A DNA stretch of 55,721 nucleotides from Prevotella sp. (GCA_017474515.1 JAFVHN010000043.1:1-55721), one strand, 5' to 3'. Shown: positions 16,101 through 24,096, counted from the stretch's first letter. Translations and numbers: made by a program. The notes: generated by a model from the letters alone, not told the origin.

Positions 16101-16352
16101 ACTAGCCCTGAGCTCCTGCGAGTCGTAGCCAATATAACTAATAATAATAGGTGTGCCCTCTTTCACTCTCAGCGTGAACTGACCGTCAATGTTGGTGATG
16201 GTGCCGTTTTGAGGGTTGCCTTTCTCGACGACGGAGGCTCCGATAACGGGCTCCCCCGATTCGTCTGTCACAGTTCCCAACACCTGTTGGGCGTTTGTGG
16301 CCATTGACACCATGAGTGCCAATAACAACAATAGAATCCTGCTTTTTTTCAT
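13140..16352 (-). CDS. SusC/RagA-family TonB-dependent transporter (beta-glucan PUL)
   Basis: 1070 residues. A signal peptide (to NAQ, about 22) is followed by a CarboxypepD_reg-like domain (about 24-105, VTDESGEPVIGASVVEKG) and then the plug with LQDVVVIGYGVQKKS. The 22-strand barrel ends with the terminal aromatic motif LGINVSF. It imports oligosaccharides across the outer membrane together with SusD, powered by TonB. It is the first gene of the minus-strand operon, following the predicted promoter near 16414. Confidence 0.95.
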   Translation of the reverse strand: MKKSRILLLLLALMVSMATNAQQVLGTVTDESGEPVIGASVVEKGNPQNGTITNIDGQFTLRVKEGTPIIISYIGYDSQELRASGNMKIVLRENSQTLQDVVVIGYGVQKKSVVTASIAKVSSDDLDGKTRLRADDALKGMAAGVNVTSASGQPGSKSMIRIRGIGTINSSEPLYIIDGMPTDQNGMESVNPGDIESMEVLKDAASGAIYGARAANGVILVTTKKGKLGKAQINYNFSYGWQSAWKKRDVTGATDYAILQNERRVQNGMAPLYADPYNLKDANGEAINGFGTNWQDLLFNDNAPIVQHDVSVSGASEKVNYYLSMGYFTQDGIVGGNFGQSNYDRLTIRSNNQFNLIDATKERNFLNKLDLGANISYMRVHNTGIDSNSTWGSPLGSALYLAPTLPVTLKGQLALDMIDRYAAYDLYRDENGNPYTIPGFIGSYNEQNNPIAMMQGNPNKNWSHKFMPKFSIDLQLWDELKYHFTYSAELSFWGYNGATLQKYYLSGNNNSDHTQAQAYKGNNTTWQVENTLTYDKMFGKHTIGIVLGQSALKFKGDELGGSHWNLVNTEKPSIDYTTGGNLELSTDADGKVTGAKSLVGIWGGPYTEHRLASLFARLSYNYDERYMLQATIRRDGSSRFGSNNKYGTFPSFSVGWNVMNEAFMEASRDWLSNLKLRASWGKNGNDNIGDFAYTTLTEMGGSSNYYYGQTATMTYGSKANRLANEDLKWEESEQTDLGIDFGFFNNQLTFTVDYYMKKTNGMIIDMPIPSYVGERRPLANVGDMKNSGWEFELGYKWSIGDARFAVKGNASYLKNELTNLGNDTGFLNYGISQFSDGGARAENGQPFPFFYGYKTNGILQNQAEANDYNSKYGTSSKPGDFRFIDTNNDNKITSDDRTNIGNGTPDWSFGLNFDAEWKGFDLGVFLQGVSGVDVFDATYRQDISSGNYPTWVLQRWTGEGTSNTVPTIGDSKNWVCSDMYIQDGSYLRLKNLTLGYTLPRSLTNRIGISRLRIYGRAENLVTWTKYWGFDPEIGAGFDNNSQKHNTEFTGIDYGIYPQARTYTLGINVSF

Positions 16353-16413
16353 ACTTTGTTATTTGTTAATAAATTTGATTTAGGATTATCGCGTGATGAT
16401 TGATTGACGGGAG

Positions 16414-16421
16414 CAAAATTA
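16414..16421 (-). promoter_or_regulatory. Probable -7 box of the beta-glucan susC
   Basis: On the minus strand, TAATTTTG matches TAnnTTTG about 60 bp before the susC ATG. The upstream -33 element is weak, as is usual for regulated PUL promoters that need an activator. The gap 16353-16581 between susC and the regulator holds only this. Confidence 0.5.
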
Positions 16422-16581
16422 CGAAATAATCGCATGCCTCTCTCGGTGCATGGTGAAAAAAGTGGACGAAAATAGACTCTTGAAACAGTTAGTAATTTGA
16501 TATTCAGTAAGATAGAAAGCCGCCGCTTTCTGAAAAGAGTGGATATTATGTAGAGGTGTTTTTTTTACATTTATCGCCTTT

Positions 16582-18234
16582 TTAGAGCGTTTTTACCAGT
16601 TTTTCGAACTGTTCGCGGTTGCACACGGCGCCGTTTTTTATGCGTGCGCGGTAATTGTAAATGGTGTTGACGGAGTAGTGGAGGAACTCGGCAATTTTCG
16701 ACGAGTCTTCAAATCCCAGGCGTATGAGCGCGAAGATGCGGATGTCGGTGGTCAGCCGGTTTTCCTTGGGGTGTATTTGCATGTCGGGCTGCAAAAGGGC
16801 GTTGAAGTCGTCGATGAAGTTGGGGAAGAGGTGCAGGAACACGGTGTCGAAGTTTTCGTAGAGCTCCTCCAGCTCCTTTTCCTTCAGTTCGGTCGATTTG
16901 CTCATTTGGAACAGCTCATCAAGTTCCTTGTTCTTCATTTTCTTGTTCACCATCTTGCGGTAGTTGTCGAGCTTGTCGATATACTGCGAGCAGAGGCTCA
17001 TGAAGCGGCCGATATATTCCTCTTTCACGCGGTTGCTCTCGGTGAGCTGGGCGTTGAGTACGGCGAATTGGGCGTTTTTCTCCGACAACTGTCCGTTGGC
17101 GTCCTTCAGTTCGGCGTTGAGAGCCGCCAGCTGCCCGTTGGTTTCGTGCAGGGCGTTGCGTGCCACCGCCAGCTGCTTGTTCCTGCGGCGCAGGAAGAAG
17201 AGCAGGGCCAGCAGCAGCAGGGCCAGCACGCTGATGGCGGCCACCGCCACCCATAGCTGCGAGGTGGTGCGCTCGCTCTGCTGCTTGTAGTTCTTCGCAA
17301 TGTGCGAGAGCAGGGGCGCTATCTGCCAGTTGCGCTGGCGTGAGCCGTAGCGGTTGGCGCAGTCGCAGGTGTAGCTGATGTAGCTCGAGGCGCGCCCGAT
17401 GTCGCCCCTGAGCATCAGTTCGTTGGCCAGTTCCCACATCGACCCCTGGTCCATGGCGGCATTGCGTATGTCGGCCAGCACCGACTCCGTCAGCCAGTGC
17501 ATCATCTGCACCGTGTCGCGCTGCAGCTTGTACTCTATATATCGGTAAAGGGCCACCAGGGCGTAGGGATGTGAGCCGGGCTCCACCGTCTTGAGCCACT
17601 CGTCGTTGATGCGCATCGACTCTTTCAGACGGCCCTCGGCCTGCGCCTTCTGCTCACGGCGCATCAGGCAGCTCTCGCTGGCCGGCGGCAGGTGGCGGAA
17701 CATCAGTTCCTCGTACTGCTGCACCTTCTGCTGGTACATCTTGCGCATGTCGTCGAGCCGCGTGTAGTAGCTCAGCTCGCTATAGACGTTGTTGTAGGCC
17801 TCGTAATAGGTGCCCACGGCAAGGTTCTCCTCATTCCCCGACAGGCGGATGGAGTCCAGGATGTTGAGCGCCTCGTCGTAGAGCCCGATGTTGGAACAGC
17901 GGATGGCCAGCTGCGAGCGGCACCTCACGGAGGCCGAATGGTCGCCCGCGGCCTCGGCCAGCCGGATGCACTGGCGGAGGAAATAAATGGCGGAGTCGCT
18001 CACAAAGGGGCGGTAAAGCTCAAACAGGCGGTAGCCCTCGTCGAACTTCTGGCTGCCCGACGACTGCTCGAAGGCGCGGCGCGCCACGGCAATCTTCGCC
18101 TCGCGCTGCGCCACGAAGGTTGGCGAGGCGGCAATGGCCTCGTCGATTTCGCGGTAGCGTCGTTCCATGTCCGCCGTCTGGCCGGCGGCTGCCGTCGCCA
18201 GAAGGAGCAAAAGGGTTGTCAGCAGGTGTCGCAT
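16582..18234 (-). CDS. Membrane-spanning TPR/coiled-coil/HTH regulator of the beta-glucan PUL
   Basis: 550 residues from the chosen start at 18234 (MRHLLTT). A promoter box lies just upstream, and the longer frame would start above it. A signal peptide (1-18) is followed by a helical repeat region resembling TPRs (about 20-310) and one transmembrane helix (about 325-347, VAVAAISVLALLLLALLFFL). A cytoplasmic coiled coil (about 350-430, repeated QLAALNAELKDANGQLSEKN pattern) leads to a C-terminal region with a LuxR-like helix-turn-helix (RIFALIRLGFEDSSKIAEFL, SVNTIYNYRARIKNG). This matches the SusR-like or DUF6377-type regulators of Bacteroidetes PULs; that family name is from memory. It probably senses a periplasmic oligosaccharide and activates the susC promoter next door. 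Confidence 0.85.
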   Translation of the reverse strand: MRHLLTTLLLLLATAAAGQTADMERRYREIDEAIAASPTFVAQREAKIAVARRAFEQSSGSQKFDEGYRLFELYRPFVSDSAIYFLRQCIRLAEAAGDHSASVRCRSQLAIRCSNIGLYDEALNILDSIRLSGNEENLAVGTYYEAYNNVYSELSYYTRLDDMRKMYQQKVQQYEELMFRHLPPASESCLMRREQKAQAEGRLKESMRINDEWLKTVEPGSHPYALVALYRYIEYKLQRDTVQMMHWLTESVLADIRNAAMDQGSMWELANELMLRGDIGRASSYISYTCDCANRYGSRQRNWQIAPLLSHIAKNYKQQSERTTSQLWVAVAAISVLALLLLALLFFLRRRNKQLAVARNALHETNGQLAALNAELKDANGQLSEKNAQFAVLNAQLTESNRVKEEYIGRFMSLCSQYIDKLDNYRKMVNKKMKNKELDELFQMSKSTELKEKELEELYENFDTVFLHLFPNFIDDFNALLQPDMQIHPKENRLTTDIRIFALIRLGFEDSSKIAEFLHYSVNTIYNYRARIKNGAVCNREQFEKLVKTL

Positions 18235-18259
18235 CTTCCGTCCTGTAGTTTGAACATTG

Positions 18260-18290
18260 CAAAGGTACGGATAAATGAGCGAAATGCAAA
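18260..18290 (-). promoter_or_regulatory. Promoter of the PUL regulator
   Basis: On the minus strand, TTTG (18290-18287), exactly 19 bp, then TACCTTTG (18267-18260). This is a full match to the Bacteroidetes consensus and puts the start codon at 18234 about 25 nt downstream. Confidence 0.8.
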
Positions 18291-18355
18291 ATGAAAACTT
18301 GTTTTTATTTTCATTCCCGAATGTAAGGGGCATGAAATCCAAGTTGAAAGTATAA

Positions 18356-18428
18356 GGAGTTTAGGAGTTCAGGAGTTACAGGAGTTCAGACAATAGTTCT
18401 GAAGGCTCCCTTTTTCGTCAGTTTGCAG
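18356..18428. repeat. GAGTT-arm element, half copy
   Basis: TTAGGAGTTCAGGAGTTACA followed by GAGTTCAGACAATAGTTCTG and TTTTTCGTCAGTTTGCAG. The same order of sequence, inverted, occurs at the window end (55640-55721), including the unique core, so this is half of the same element. It adjoins a half GGACATAC palindrome at 18443-18457. I see nothing else in 18458-18680, which is AT-rich. Confidence 0.7.
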
Positions 18429-18687
18429 TGGCGTGGAAACATACTGTATGTCCGAAATCATCGTTAATCTTGGTTGTGATGCCAATAATAATGCCCGCCG
18501 ATTTGTTTATTTGGAGAAAAACACCTAAGCTTTGTGCCTAATAACTGAAAACCTAAATAAAGATAAGTGGTAAAACATAATTATCTTATTATATTGAAAC
18601 GAATTTGTCTTAATTCTGTTTTAATTCTTTACCCCTTTAATATTGAAGGTAATTAGAGGAAAATTAAAAAGCAATTAGGATAATTCG

Positions 18688-18716
18688 TTTTAGAAAAACA
18701 CTTACAATTATTTTTG
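18688..18716 (+). promoter_or_regulatory. Promoter-like sequence upstream of the truncated lectin-family ORF
   Basis: TATTTTTG at 18709-18716 matches the -7 consensus, with a T-rich TTT at 18688-18690 at the right distance. The ATG at 18728 would lie about 7 nt after the start point, leaving almost no leader. Confidence 0.45.
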
Positions 18717-18727
18717 TTCACTTACTT

Positions 18728-18874
18728 ATGAAAAAGTATTTGTTGTTATTGCTCATGCCGCTGGCAGTGCTGTCGGCATTTGCGCAAGGCAATGACTACA
18801 ACATGGTCATTGAGTTGAAGAACGGCACCACCATCACCTTAGCCCAACTTGTTGGGCTATTTTGCGATGTATAA
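18728..18874 (+). pseudogene. Truncated N terminus of a lectin-fold family protein
   Basis: A 48-codon ORF. Residues 1-20 are a signal peptide (MKKYLLLLLMPLAVLSAFAQ) and residues 21-38 (GNDYNMVIELKNGTTITL) match the start of the proteins at 1144, 2621 and 4166. Homology then stops at AQLVGLFCDV and a TAA. The break point is marked by an 8-bp inverted repeat, AGCCCAAC-TT-GTTGGGCT, and hairpin element B begins 7 bp after the stop. The reading frame, signal peptide and a promoter-like box are intact, so a short exported peptide is possible. A remnant of an ancestral fourth family member is more likely. Confidence 0.7.
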
Positions 18875-18880
18875 CTACAT

Positions 18881-19130
18881 GGATAAAATTGGTAAAAATA
18901 TTTGACAAAACGAGGCTGTTTTGTGCTGTTTTTGTAAGTTGCTGAATATCAGTGGTTTGTAAATTGCGCCGACTTTGACCGCAAATTTCGGGGAGAAATC
19001 TTCAAGATCTCTCCTCTCAAACTTCAAGATCTCTCCCCGAAATTTGCGGTCAAACTCTGAGGGGGAAGGAAAATTTTATGAAAAATCTTGACAAAATGAC
19101 GGCCTTGGGCATAATGAAAAATGCCGTTTT
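18881..19130 (+). repeat. 81-nt-hairpin element, copy B
   Basis: Same layout as 626-874. The left repeat is AAAAATATTTGACAAAA, followed by GTAAGTTGCTGAATATCA, the hairpin (18974-19054, 81 nt) and the right repeat GAAAAATCTTGACAAAA. The two inner units read CTTCAAGATCTCTCC instead of GCCAATTCTCTCC, and both changed together. It abuts the truncated lectin-family ORF. Confidence 0.75.
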
Positions 19131-19138
19131 CCGCTTGT

Positions 19139-19470
19139 GGGACATAGATGGGTTTTGAGTTATGAGTTTTGAGTTATGAATTATGAGTTATGGCGGCGGC
19201 AAAACTCATCACTCCCGTTCATGTATGTCCGAAATCATCTTGGTGTGCTGGGGTGGGCGGACTGCGCAATGGAATTGCATATTCGCCAGAAAGGTTATAT
19301 GGTTCGAGGCAAAGGAGAGGCTTGGCAGGAGCCGACGTCTATAAAAAGAACAAGTTTCGCATGCTTAAGGAGTTTAGGAGTTTTGCGGCTTTCAGACGCT
19401 GGAGGTTAGACGTTAGTTTTGTTCGTTGTCTTGATGAAATGGGCACGACAAGACTATCGTCTGTTCGTCG
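19139..19470. repeat. Patchwork of degenerate intergenic repeats
   Basis: In order: a GAGTTATGAGTTTTGAGTTA run (19155-19190), a GGCGGCGGCAAAACTCATCA block related to the AGTGAA-element core, a half GGACATAC palindrome (19217-19262), AGGAGCCGACGTC (19327-19339), and a degenerate GAGTT element with AGACTATCGTCT (19365-19462). Two overlapping open frames run through it, but they only read repeats, so I call no gene. Together with elements B and 19487-19546 this accounts for the whole gap to the acyl-CoA synthetase. Confidence 0.6.
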
Positions 19471-19486
19471 GAGGTTGAAAAAAACA

Positions 19487-19546
19487 CGGACAAACACGGA
19501 CTGACACGAAAAAATTCAAAAGTCCGTGACAGTCCGTGTTCGTCCG
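19487..19546. repeat. 22-bp inverted repeat of the ACACGGAC type
   Basis: CGGACAAACACGGACTGACA at 19487 pairs with TGACAGTCCGTGTTCGTCCG ending at 19546: 20 of 22 positions match across a 16-nt A-rich loop. It lies about 60 bp after the stop of the minus-strand acyl-CoA synthetase and may serve as its terminator. Confidence 0.6.
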
Positions 19547-19603
19547 AGGTAAAAAAGTTCCTAAACTCCAAAACATAAGTGAGCTTGAGGAACTTGAATA
19601 TGA

Positions 19604-21412
19604 TTATTCCTTGTACATTTCCTCTATCTCGGCGGCGTAGTTCCTGTTGAGCACCGTGCGGCGTATCTTCAGCGTGTTGGTGAGCTCGCCGGCCTCCATG
19701 GTGAAGGGCTTGGGCAGGAGGGTGAACCGCTTAATCTGCTCATAGCTGGCCAGTTGCTGTTGAAGGGTGGCGATGCGCTCGGCAATCATGACGATGATGC
19801 GCTTGTCGGTGCAGAGGTCCTCGGGCTTGGCGTAGTCGATGTTGTTGTCCTGGGCATATTCCTCGAGCTCGGGCATGCTGGGCACGATGAGGGCCGACAC
19901 GAACTTGCGCTGGTCGGCAATGACGGCTATCTGCGCCACGTATTTGTCAACGAGCAATTTCGACTCTATCATCTGCGGCGCTATGTACTTGCCGTTGGAG
20001 GTCTTGAAGAGTTCCTTGATGCGCTCCTTGAGGAAGAGTTCGCCGTCGCGGAGGTACCCGGCGTCGCCGGTGCGGAAGAAGCCGTCGGCGGTGAAGCTAG
20101 CGGCATTGAGGGCGTCGCGCTTGTAGTAGCCGCGGGTGATGGTGGGGCCTTTGAGGAGGATTTCGTCGTTCTCGCCGATTTTTATCTCTATGCCCTCGAT
20201 GGGCCGTCCCACGCTGCCCACGGTGTAAGGCTCGCCGAGGTGGTCGCACGACACGGTGGCCAGGCTTTCGGTGAGCCCGTAGCCCACAATCATGTTGATG
20301 CCGATGCTATGGACGAACTCCTCCACCTTTTCGCTGACGTATGAGCCGGCGGTGGGGAAGAAGTGGGCATCCTCGAGCCCTAACTGCTTCCTGACGAGGG
20401 CGAAGAGTGTGCGGTCGTAGGTTTCGTATTCCATCTTCAGGGCGAGGGGCGGGCGCCGTCCGCGGCTGAGGTACTCGATGTTGTGCTTGCGCCCCACGGC
20501 GATGGCGTGGCGCATGAGCCGGCGCTGCATGGCGTTCGACTTCTCTATCTTTTCCTGCACGCCGATATATACTTTCTCCCAGAAGCGGGGTACGGCCGAC
20601 ATGCAGGTGGGATGGGTCTCGCGCAATGTTTCCTGGATTTCCTTGGGATAGGTGTTGATGATGAGCTGTGCACCCTCGGTGAGGCAGAGGAACATCCACC
20701 CGCGCTCGAAGATATGGGTGATGGGCAGGAAGGTCATGACGCGGTCTTTCTCGCCCACGGGCACGCACTTGTCGTTGGCAATCATGGCGGCGGCGTATTG
20801 CCCGTAGGTGAGAATGACGCCCTTCGAGTCGCCGGTGGTGCCGCTGGTGTAGAGGATGTTGGCCAGGTCGTCGTCGTTGGCCTCGGCCCACAGCGTTTCC
20901 ACCTCGCTCTGGCGGGGCAGCCCTTCGCCCAGTTTGAGGAAGTCGTCGAAATAGATGCTGCTGGGGTCGCCCTTGTCCATGCGCACGCTATGGTCGAAGA
21001 CGATGATTTTCTCGAGCGTGGGGCAGAGGGGGAGCACGCGGAAGGCCTTGTCGTACTGCTCCTGCTCGCCCACGAAGAGGAATCGTATCTGGGCGTCGCC
21101 GATGATGTACTGGATTTGTTGTTCGCTGCTGGTGGCATAGAAAGGAACGGTGACGGCGCGTATGCCGAAGGCGCCGAAATCGGTGTAGAGGTACTGCACG
21201 GTGTTCTGGGAGAACACGCCCACGTTCTCCTGAACGCGGATGCCGAGGTTGAGCATGGCGTTGCTCACGGTGAGCACTTTCTGAGAAAATTCATTCCACG
21301 AGGCCTGCTTCCACGTGAGGCTGCCGAAATCGCGGTAGTTGAGAACCGGGCGGTCGCCGTACTTCTTGGCCTGCTCGTGAACGAGCACTGAAAGATGACA
21401 TCTTGTTTGCAT
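19604..21412 (-). CDS. Long-chain acyl-CoA synthetase (AMP-forming)
   Basis: 602 residues from the start at 21412 (MQTRCHLSVLVHEQ). Residues 189-198 form the AMP-binding signature TSGTTGDSKG. The YGLTES motif, the RTGDAGYLRDGELFLKERIK hinge and a C-terminal lid (QQLASYEQIKRFTLLPKPFT) are also present. It activates fatty acids to acyl-CoA with ATP, probably at the inner face of the cytoplasmic membrane, for lipid recycling. A TTTG-N20-TATCTTTG promoter lies at 21443-21474, so a longer start at 21457 would fall upstream of the transcript. It is a single gene, divergent from the T9SS operon. Confidence 0.93.
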   Translation of the reverse strand: MQTRCHLSVLVHEQAKKYGDRPVLNYRDFGSLTWKQASWNEFSQKVLTVSNAMLNLGIRVQENVGVFSQNTVQYLYTDFGAFGIRAVTVPFYATSSEQQIQYIIGDAQIRFLFVGEQEQYDKAFRVLPLCPTLEKIIVFDHSVRMDKGDPSSIYFDDFLKLGEGLPRQSEVETLWAEANDDDLANILYTSGTTGDSKGVILTYGQYAAAMIANDKCVPVGEKDRVMTFLPITHIFERGWMFLCLTEGAQLIINTYPKEIQETLRETHPTCMSAVPRFWEKVYIGVQEKIEKSNAMQRRLMRHAIAVGRKHNIEYLSRGRRPPLALKMEYETYDRTLFALVRKQLGLEDAHFFPTAGSYVSEKVEEFVHSIGINMIVGYGLTESLATVSCDHLGEPYTVGSVGRPIEGIEIKIGENDEILLKGPTITRGYYKRDALNAASFTADGFFRTGDAGYLRDGELFLKERIKELFKTSNGKYIAPQMIESKLLVDKYVAQIAVIADQRKFVSALIVPSMPELEEYAQDNNIDYAKPEDLCTDKRIIVMIAERIATLQQQLASYEQIKRFTLLPKPFTMEAGELTNTLKIRRTVLNRNYAAEIEEMYKE

Positions 21413-21442
21413 AAGTGTTGCGATGTTGTTATATAGCCACTG

Positions 21443-21474
21443 CAAAGATAAATACATTTCTTCAAACTGGCAAA
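21443..21474 (-). promoter_or_regulatory. Promoter of the acyl-CoA synthetase
   Basis: On the minus strand, TTTG (21474-21471), 20 bp, TATCTTTG (21450-21443). It defines the start codon of the gene at 21412. I find no equally good box on the plus strand for porP in this 98-bp divergent gap. Confidence 0.75.
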
Positions 21475-21555
21475 TGTTACGGTTGATTTTATTTTTACAA
21501 TGTCAAAAAACGCCCTCTCCACACAATAAAAGGGCGGCGGCGGCGTTATTAGGTT

Positions 21556-22494
21556 GTGTTAAGACGCATTGGCTTCATCATCACCCTGTGCGTCCTGGGC
21601 TCTCTGGCGGCCAGGGCGCAGTATGACATGTACTTCAGTCATTACTGGGACATGGAGACCTCTTTCAACCCCGGCGCGGCGGGAAAGGAGGCCAAGCTCA
21701 ACGTCGTGGGCGCATACGCCATGACGATGGCGGGGTTCCGGCGCAACCCCAATACGTTCTTCGCCGGCGGCGACATGCCCTTCTATGCCATGAACAGCTA
21801 CCACGGCGTGGGGCTCAACCTGCTGAACGACCAGCTGGGACTGTTCAAGCACCAGCGCGTGGCGGCCCAGTATGCCCACAAGCGCAAAGTGGCGGGCGGC
21901 ACGCTGAGCGCCGGCGTGCAGGTGGGATTCATCAATGAAACCTTCGACGGCTCGGACCTCGACCTGGAGGACAGCAGCGACCCCGCCTTCACCAGCGGGC
22001 AGCTCAACGGCAGCACCATCGACCTGGCCTTCGGGCTCTACTACACCCATAAGCGGTGGTATGCGGGCCTGTCGGCCCAGCACCTCACGGCACCCCTGGT
22101 GGAACTCGGTGAGCGCAACGAGCTGCAGATAGACCGCACATATTATTTGACCGGCGGATACAATATAAAGCTGAGAAATCCGTTCTTATCTATACCAACC
22201 TCCGTGCTGGCGCGAACCGATGCCGTGGCGTGGAGGGCCGACGTGACGGCACGGCTTGTTTATTCCAACGACAAAAAGCACATGTATGCCGGCTTTACCT
22301 ACAGCCCCACCAACTCGGTGACGGTGCTTATCGGCGGCAGCGTGCAAGGCTTCAATCTCGGCTACAGCTACGAGGTCTATACTTCGGCCATCAGTCCCGC
22401 CAACGGCAGCCACGAACTCTTCGTGGGCTACCAGCAGGACATTAACTTATATAAAAAAGGTAAGAACAAGCACAAGAGCGTGAGATACCTGTAG
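21556..22494 (+). CDS. porP: T9SS outer-membrane protein, PorP/SprF family
   Basis: 312 residues. The signal peptide (LRRIGFIITLCVLGSLAARAQ) is followed by the PorP/SprF opening YDMYFSHYWDMETSFNPGAAG and a predicted beta-barrel with GGYNIKLRNPF and GYSYEVYTSAISPANGSHEL near the end. The start is GTG at 21556: a TAG lies two codons upstream in frame and no ATG precedes the signal peptide. It heads the T9SS cluster, as in Porphyromonas and Flavobacterium, where PorP/SprF proteins work with the GldK/PorK ring at the outer membrane. It is 50 bp before gldK. Confidence 0.92.
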   Translation: MLRRIGFIITLCVLGSLAARAQYDMYFSHYWDMETSFNPGAAGKEAKLNVVGAYAMTMAGFRRNPNTFFAGGDMPFYAMNSYHGVGLNLLNDQLGLFKHQRVAAQYAHKRKVAGGTLSAGVQVGFINETFDGSDLDLEDSSDPAFTSGQLNGSTIDLAFGLYYTHKRWYAGLSAQHLTAPLVELGERNELQIDRTYYLTGGYNIKLRNPFLSIPTSVLARTDAVAWRADVTARLVYSNDKKHMYAGFTYSPTNSVTVLIGGSVQGFNLGYSYEVYTSAISPANGSHELFVGYQQDINLYKKGKNKHKSVRYL

Positions 22495-22544
22495 GCCGCG
22501 GCCCGCAGGGCAGAATGACAAATGACAAACAACAAACTTGCTAT

Positions 22545-24029
22545 ATGGAAAAGAACACAAATAGAGCAATGACGAGGGCAAGAAGGCTGGCTCCTTTCTG
22601 CCTTTTCGCGCTGTTGATGCTCATTACGGCATGCGCAGGAAGCAAACTCTCGCAAGGCGGAGGGCGCGGAGGCGAAGTGACCGGAGTGAGCGCAGGAAGG
22701 GGGTTCTCGGAGCCTACGCCCTTCGGAATGGTGCAGGTGAAAAGGGGATTCCTGAAAATGGGCATCGAGCAGGACGACAGCCTCTGGGGAAAACAGACGC
22801 CCACGCGCGAAATCTCAGTGGACGGCTTCTGGATGGACGAGACGGAAGTGACCAACGCTGAGTACAAGCAATTCGTGTACTGGGTGCGCGACAGCATCCT
22901 GCGCACCAGGCTCGCCGACCCGGCCTACGGCGGCGATGAAAGCTACATGATTACCGAAGACAAGAACGGCGACCCCATTCCGCCGCAAATCAACTGGAAG
23001 AAAAGCATTCCGCGAAAACCCAACGAGGATGAGCAGAGGGCCATCGAGAGCCTTTATGTCACCAATCCCGTGACGGGCGAAAAGCTCCTCGACTACAGCC
23101 AGATGAACTACCGCTATGAGTTCTACGACTACACCACGGCTGCCTTGCGTCGCAACCGCATGAACCCCGAGGAACGAAACCTCAATACCGACATCGTGCC
23201 CGACCCCAACGAGGTGGTCATGATTTCAAAAGACACGGCATACATCGACGATGAGGGCAGAATAGTGAGGGAAACCATTGACCGGCCGCTGAGCGGGCCG
23301 TGGGATTTCCTCAACACCTATATCGTCAACATCTATCCCGACACCACCTGTTGGGTGAACGATTTCCAGAATGCCGATAACGAAACCTATCTGCGCTATT
23401 ATTTCTCAAATCCTGCCTATAGCGAATATCCCGTGGTGGGCGTCACCTGGGAACAGGCCAACGCCTTCTGCGCCTGGCGCACCGACTACCTGCTAAAGGG
23501 GCTGGGCAACGAGGCACGCTTCGTGCAGCGGTACCGCCTGCCCACAGAGGCAGAGTGGGAATATGCTGCGCGCGGCAAGGATGGCAACGAGTTCCCCTGG
23601 GAGAACGAAGACATGGCGAGCGACCGCGGATGCTTCTATGCCAACTTCAAGCCCGACAAGGGTAATTACACCAAGGACGGCAACCTGATTACCAGCAAGG
23701 TGGGCATCTACGGAGCCAATACCAACGGGCTCTTCGACATGGCCGGCAACGTGGCCGAATGGACCAGCACCATCTACACCGAGGCGGGCGTGCAGGCCAT
23801 GAACGACCTGAACCCGCAGCTCGACTACAAAGCCGCCAAGGAAGACCCCTACCGGCTGAAGAAGAAGAGCGTGAGGGGCGGCTCGTGGAAAGACCCCGAA
23901 AGCTACATCCGCTCGGCGTGGAGGACATGGGAATACCAGAACCAGCCACGGTGCTACATCGGCTTCAGATGCGTGCGCTCCATGGCAAGCGTGCCCAGCT
24001 CCAAACAAAAGGGAAAGAAGAAAAAATAA
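22545..24029 (+). CDS. gldK: T9SS outer-membrane ring lipoprotein GldK/PorK
   Basis: 494 residues from the start at 22545 (MEKNTNRAMTRARR); 22569 is an alternative. The lipobox LITAC lies near residue 31. The FGE-like domain runs from VQVKRGFLKMG to the end, with ETEVTNAEYKQFVYW, RLPTEAEWEYAARG, GLFDMAGNVAEW and RGGSWKDPESYIRSAW. It assembles with GldN/PorN into the periplasmic ring under the outer membrane. A 30-nt longer frame begins inside an AATGACAAATGACAAAC repeat and is less likely. It shares its fold with the lectin-type proteins at 1144-5155 but lacks their hypervariable C terminus. Confidence 0.95.
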   Translation: MEKNTNRAMTRARRLAPFCLFALLMLITACAGSKLSQGGGRGGEVTGVSAGRGFSEPTPFGMVQVKRGFLKMGIEQDDSLWGKQTPTREISVDGFWMDETEVTNAEYKQFVYWVRDSILRTRLADPAYGGDESYMITEDKNGDPIPPQINWKKSIPRKPNEDEQRAIESLYVTNPVTGEKLLDYSQMNYRYEFYDYTTAALRRNRMNPEERNLNTDIVPDPNEVVMISKDTAYIDDEGRIVRETIDRPLSGPWDFLNTYIVNIYPDTTCWVNDFQNADNETYLRYYFSNPAYSEYPVVGVTWEQANAFCAWRTDYLLKGLGNEARFVQRYRLPTEAEWEYAARGKDGNEFPWENEDMASDRGCFYANFKPDKGNYTKDGNLITSKVGIYGANTNGLFDMAGNVAEWTSTIYTEAGVQAMNDLNPQLDYKAAKEDPYRLKKKSVRGGSWKDPESYIRSAWRTWEYQNQPRCYIGFRCVRSMASVPSSKQKGKKKK

Positions 24030-24096
24030 CAGGACCCTGCCTTCAGCCACAGGGAATAACAAGTAACCACCACCATTCAACCGAAATAACAACATC

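Noticed and set aside
18235-18342. N-terminal extension of the PUL regulator
   Set aside because: It would start upstream of the consensus promoter at 18260-18290; the signal peptide starts at 18234.
19190-19504. Two overlapping frames of 77 and 104 codons on the plus strand
   Set aside because: Composed of pieces of known intergenic repeats, with no recognisable domain.
22545-24029. GldK considered as a fourth DGR-type target because of its FGE fold and RGGSW motif
   Set aside because: Its C terminus (YIRSAWRTWEYQNQPRCYIG) is the normal GldK sequence, and there is no near-identical flank shared with the three array genes.
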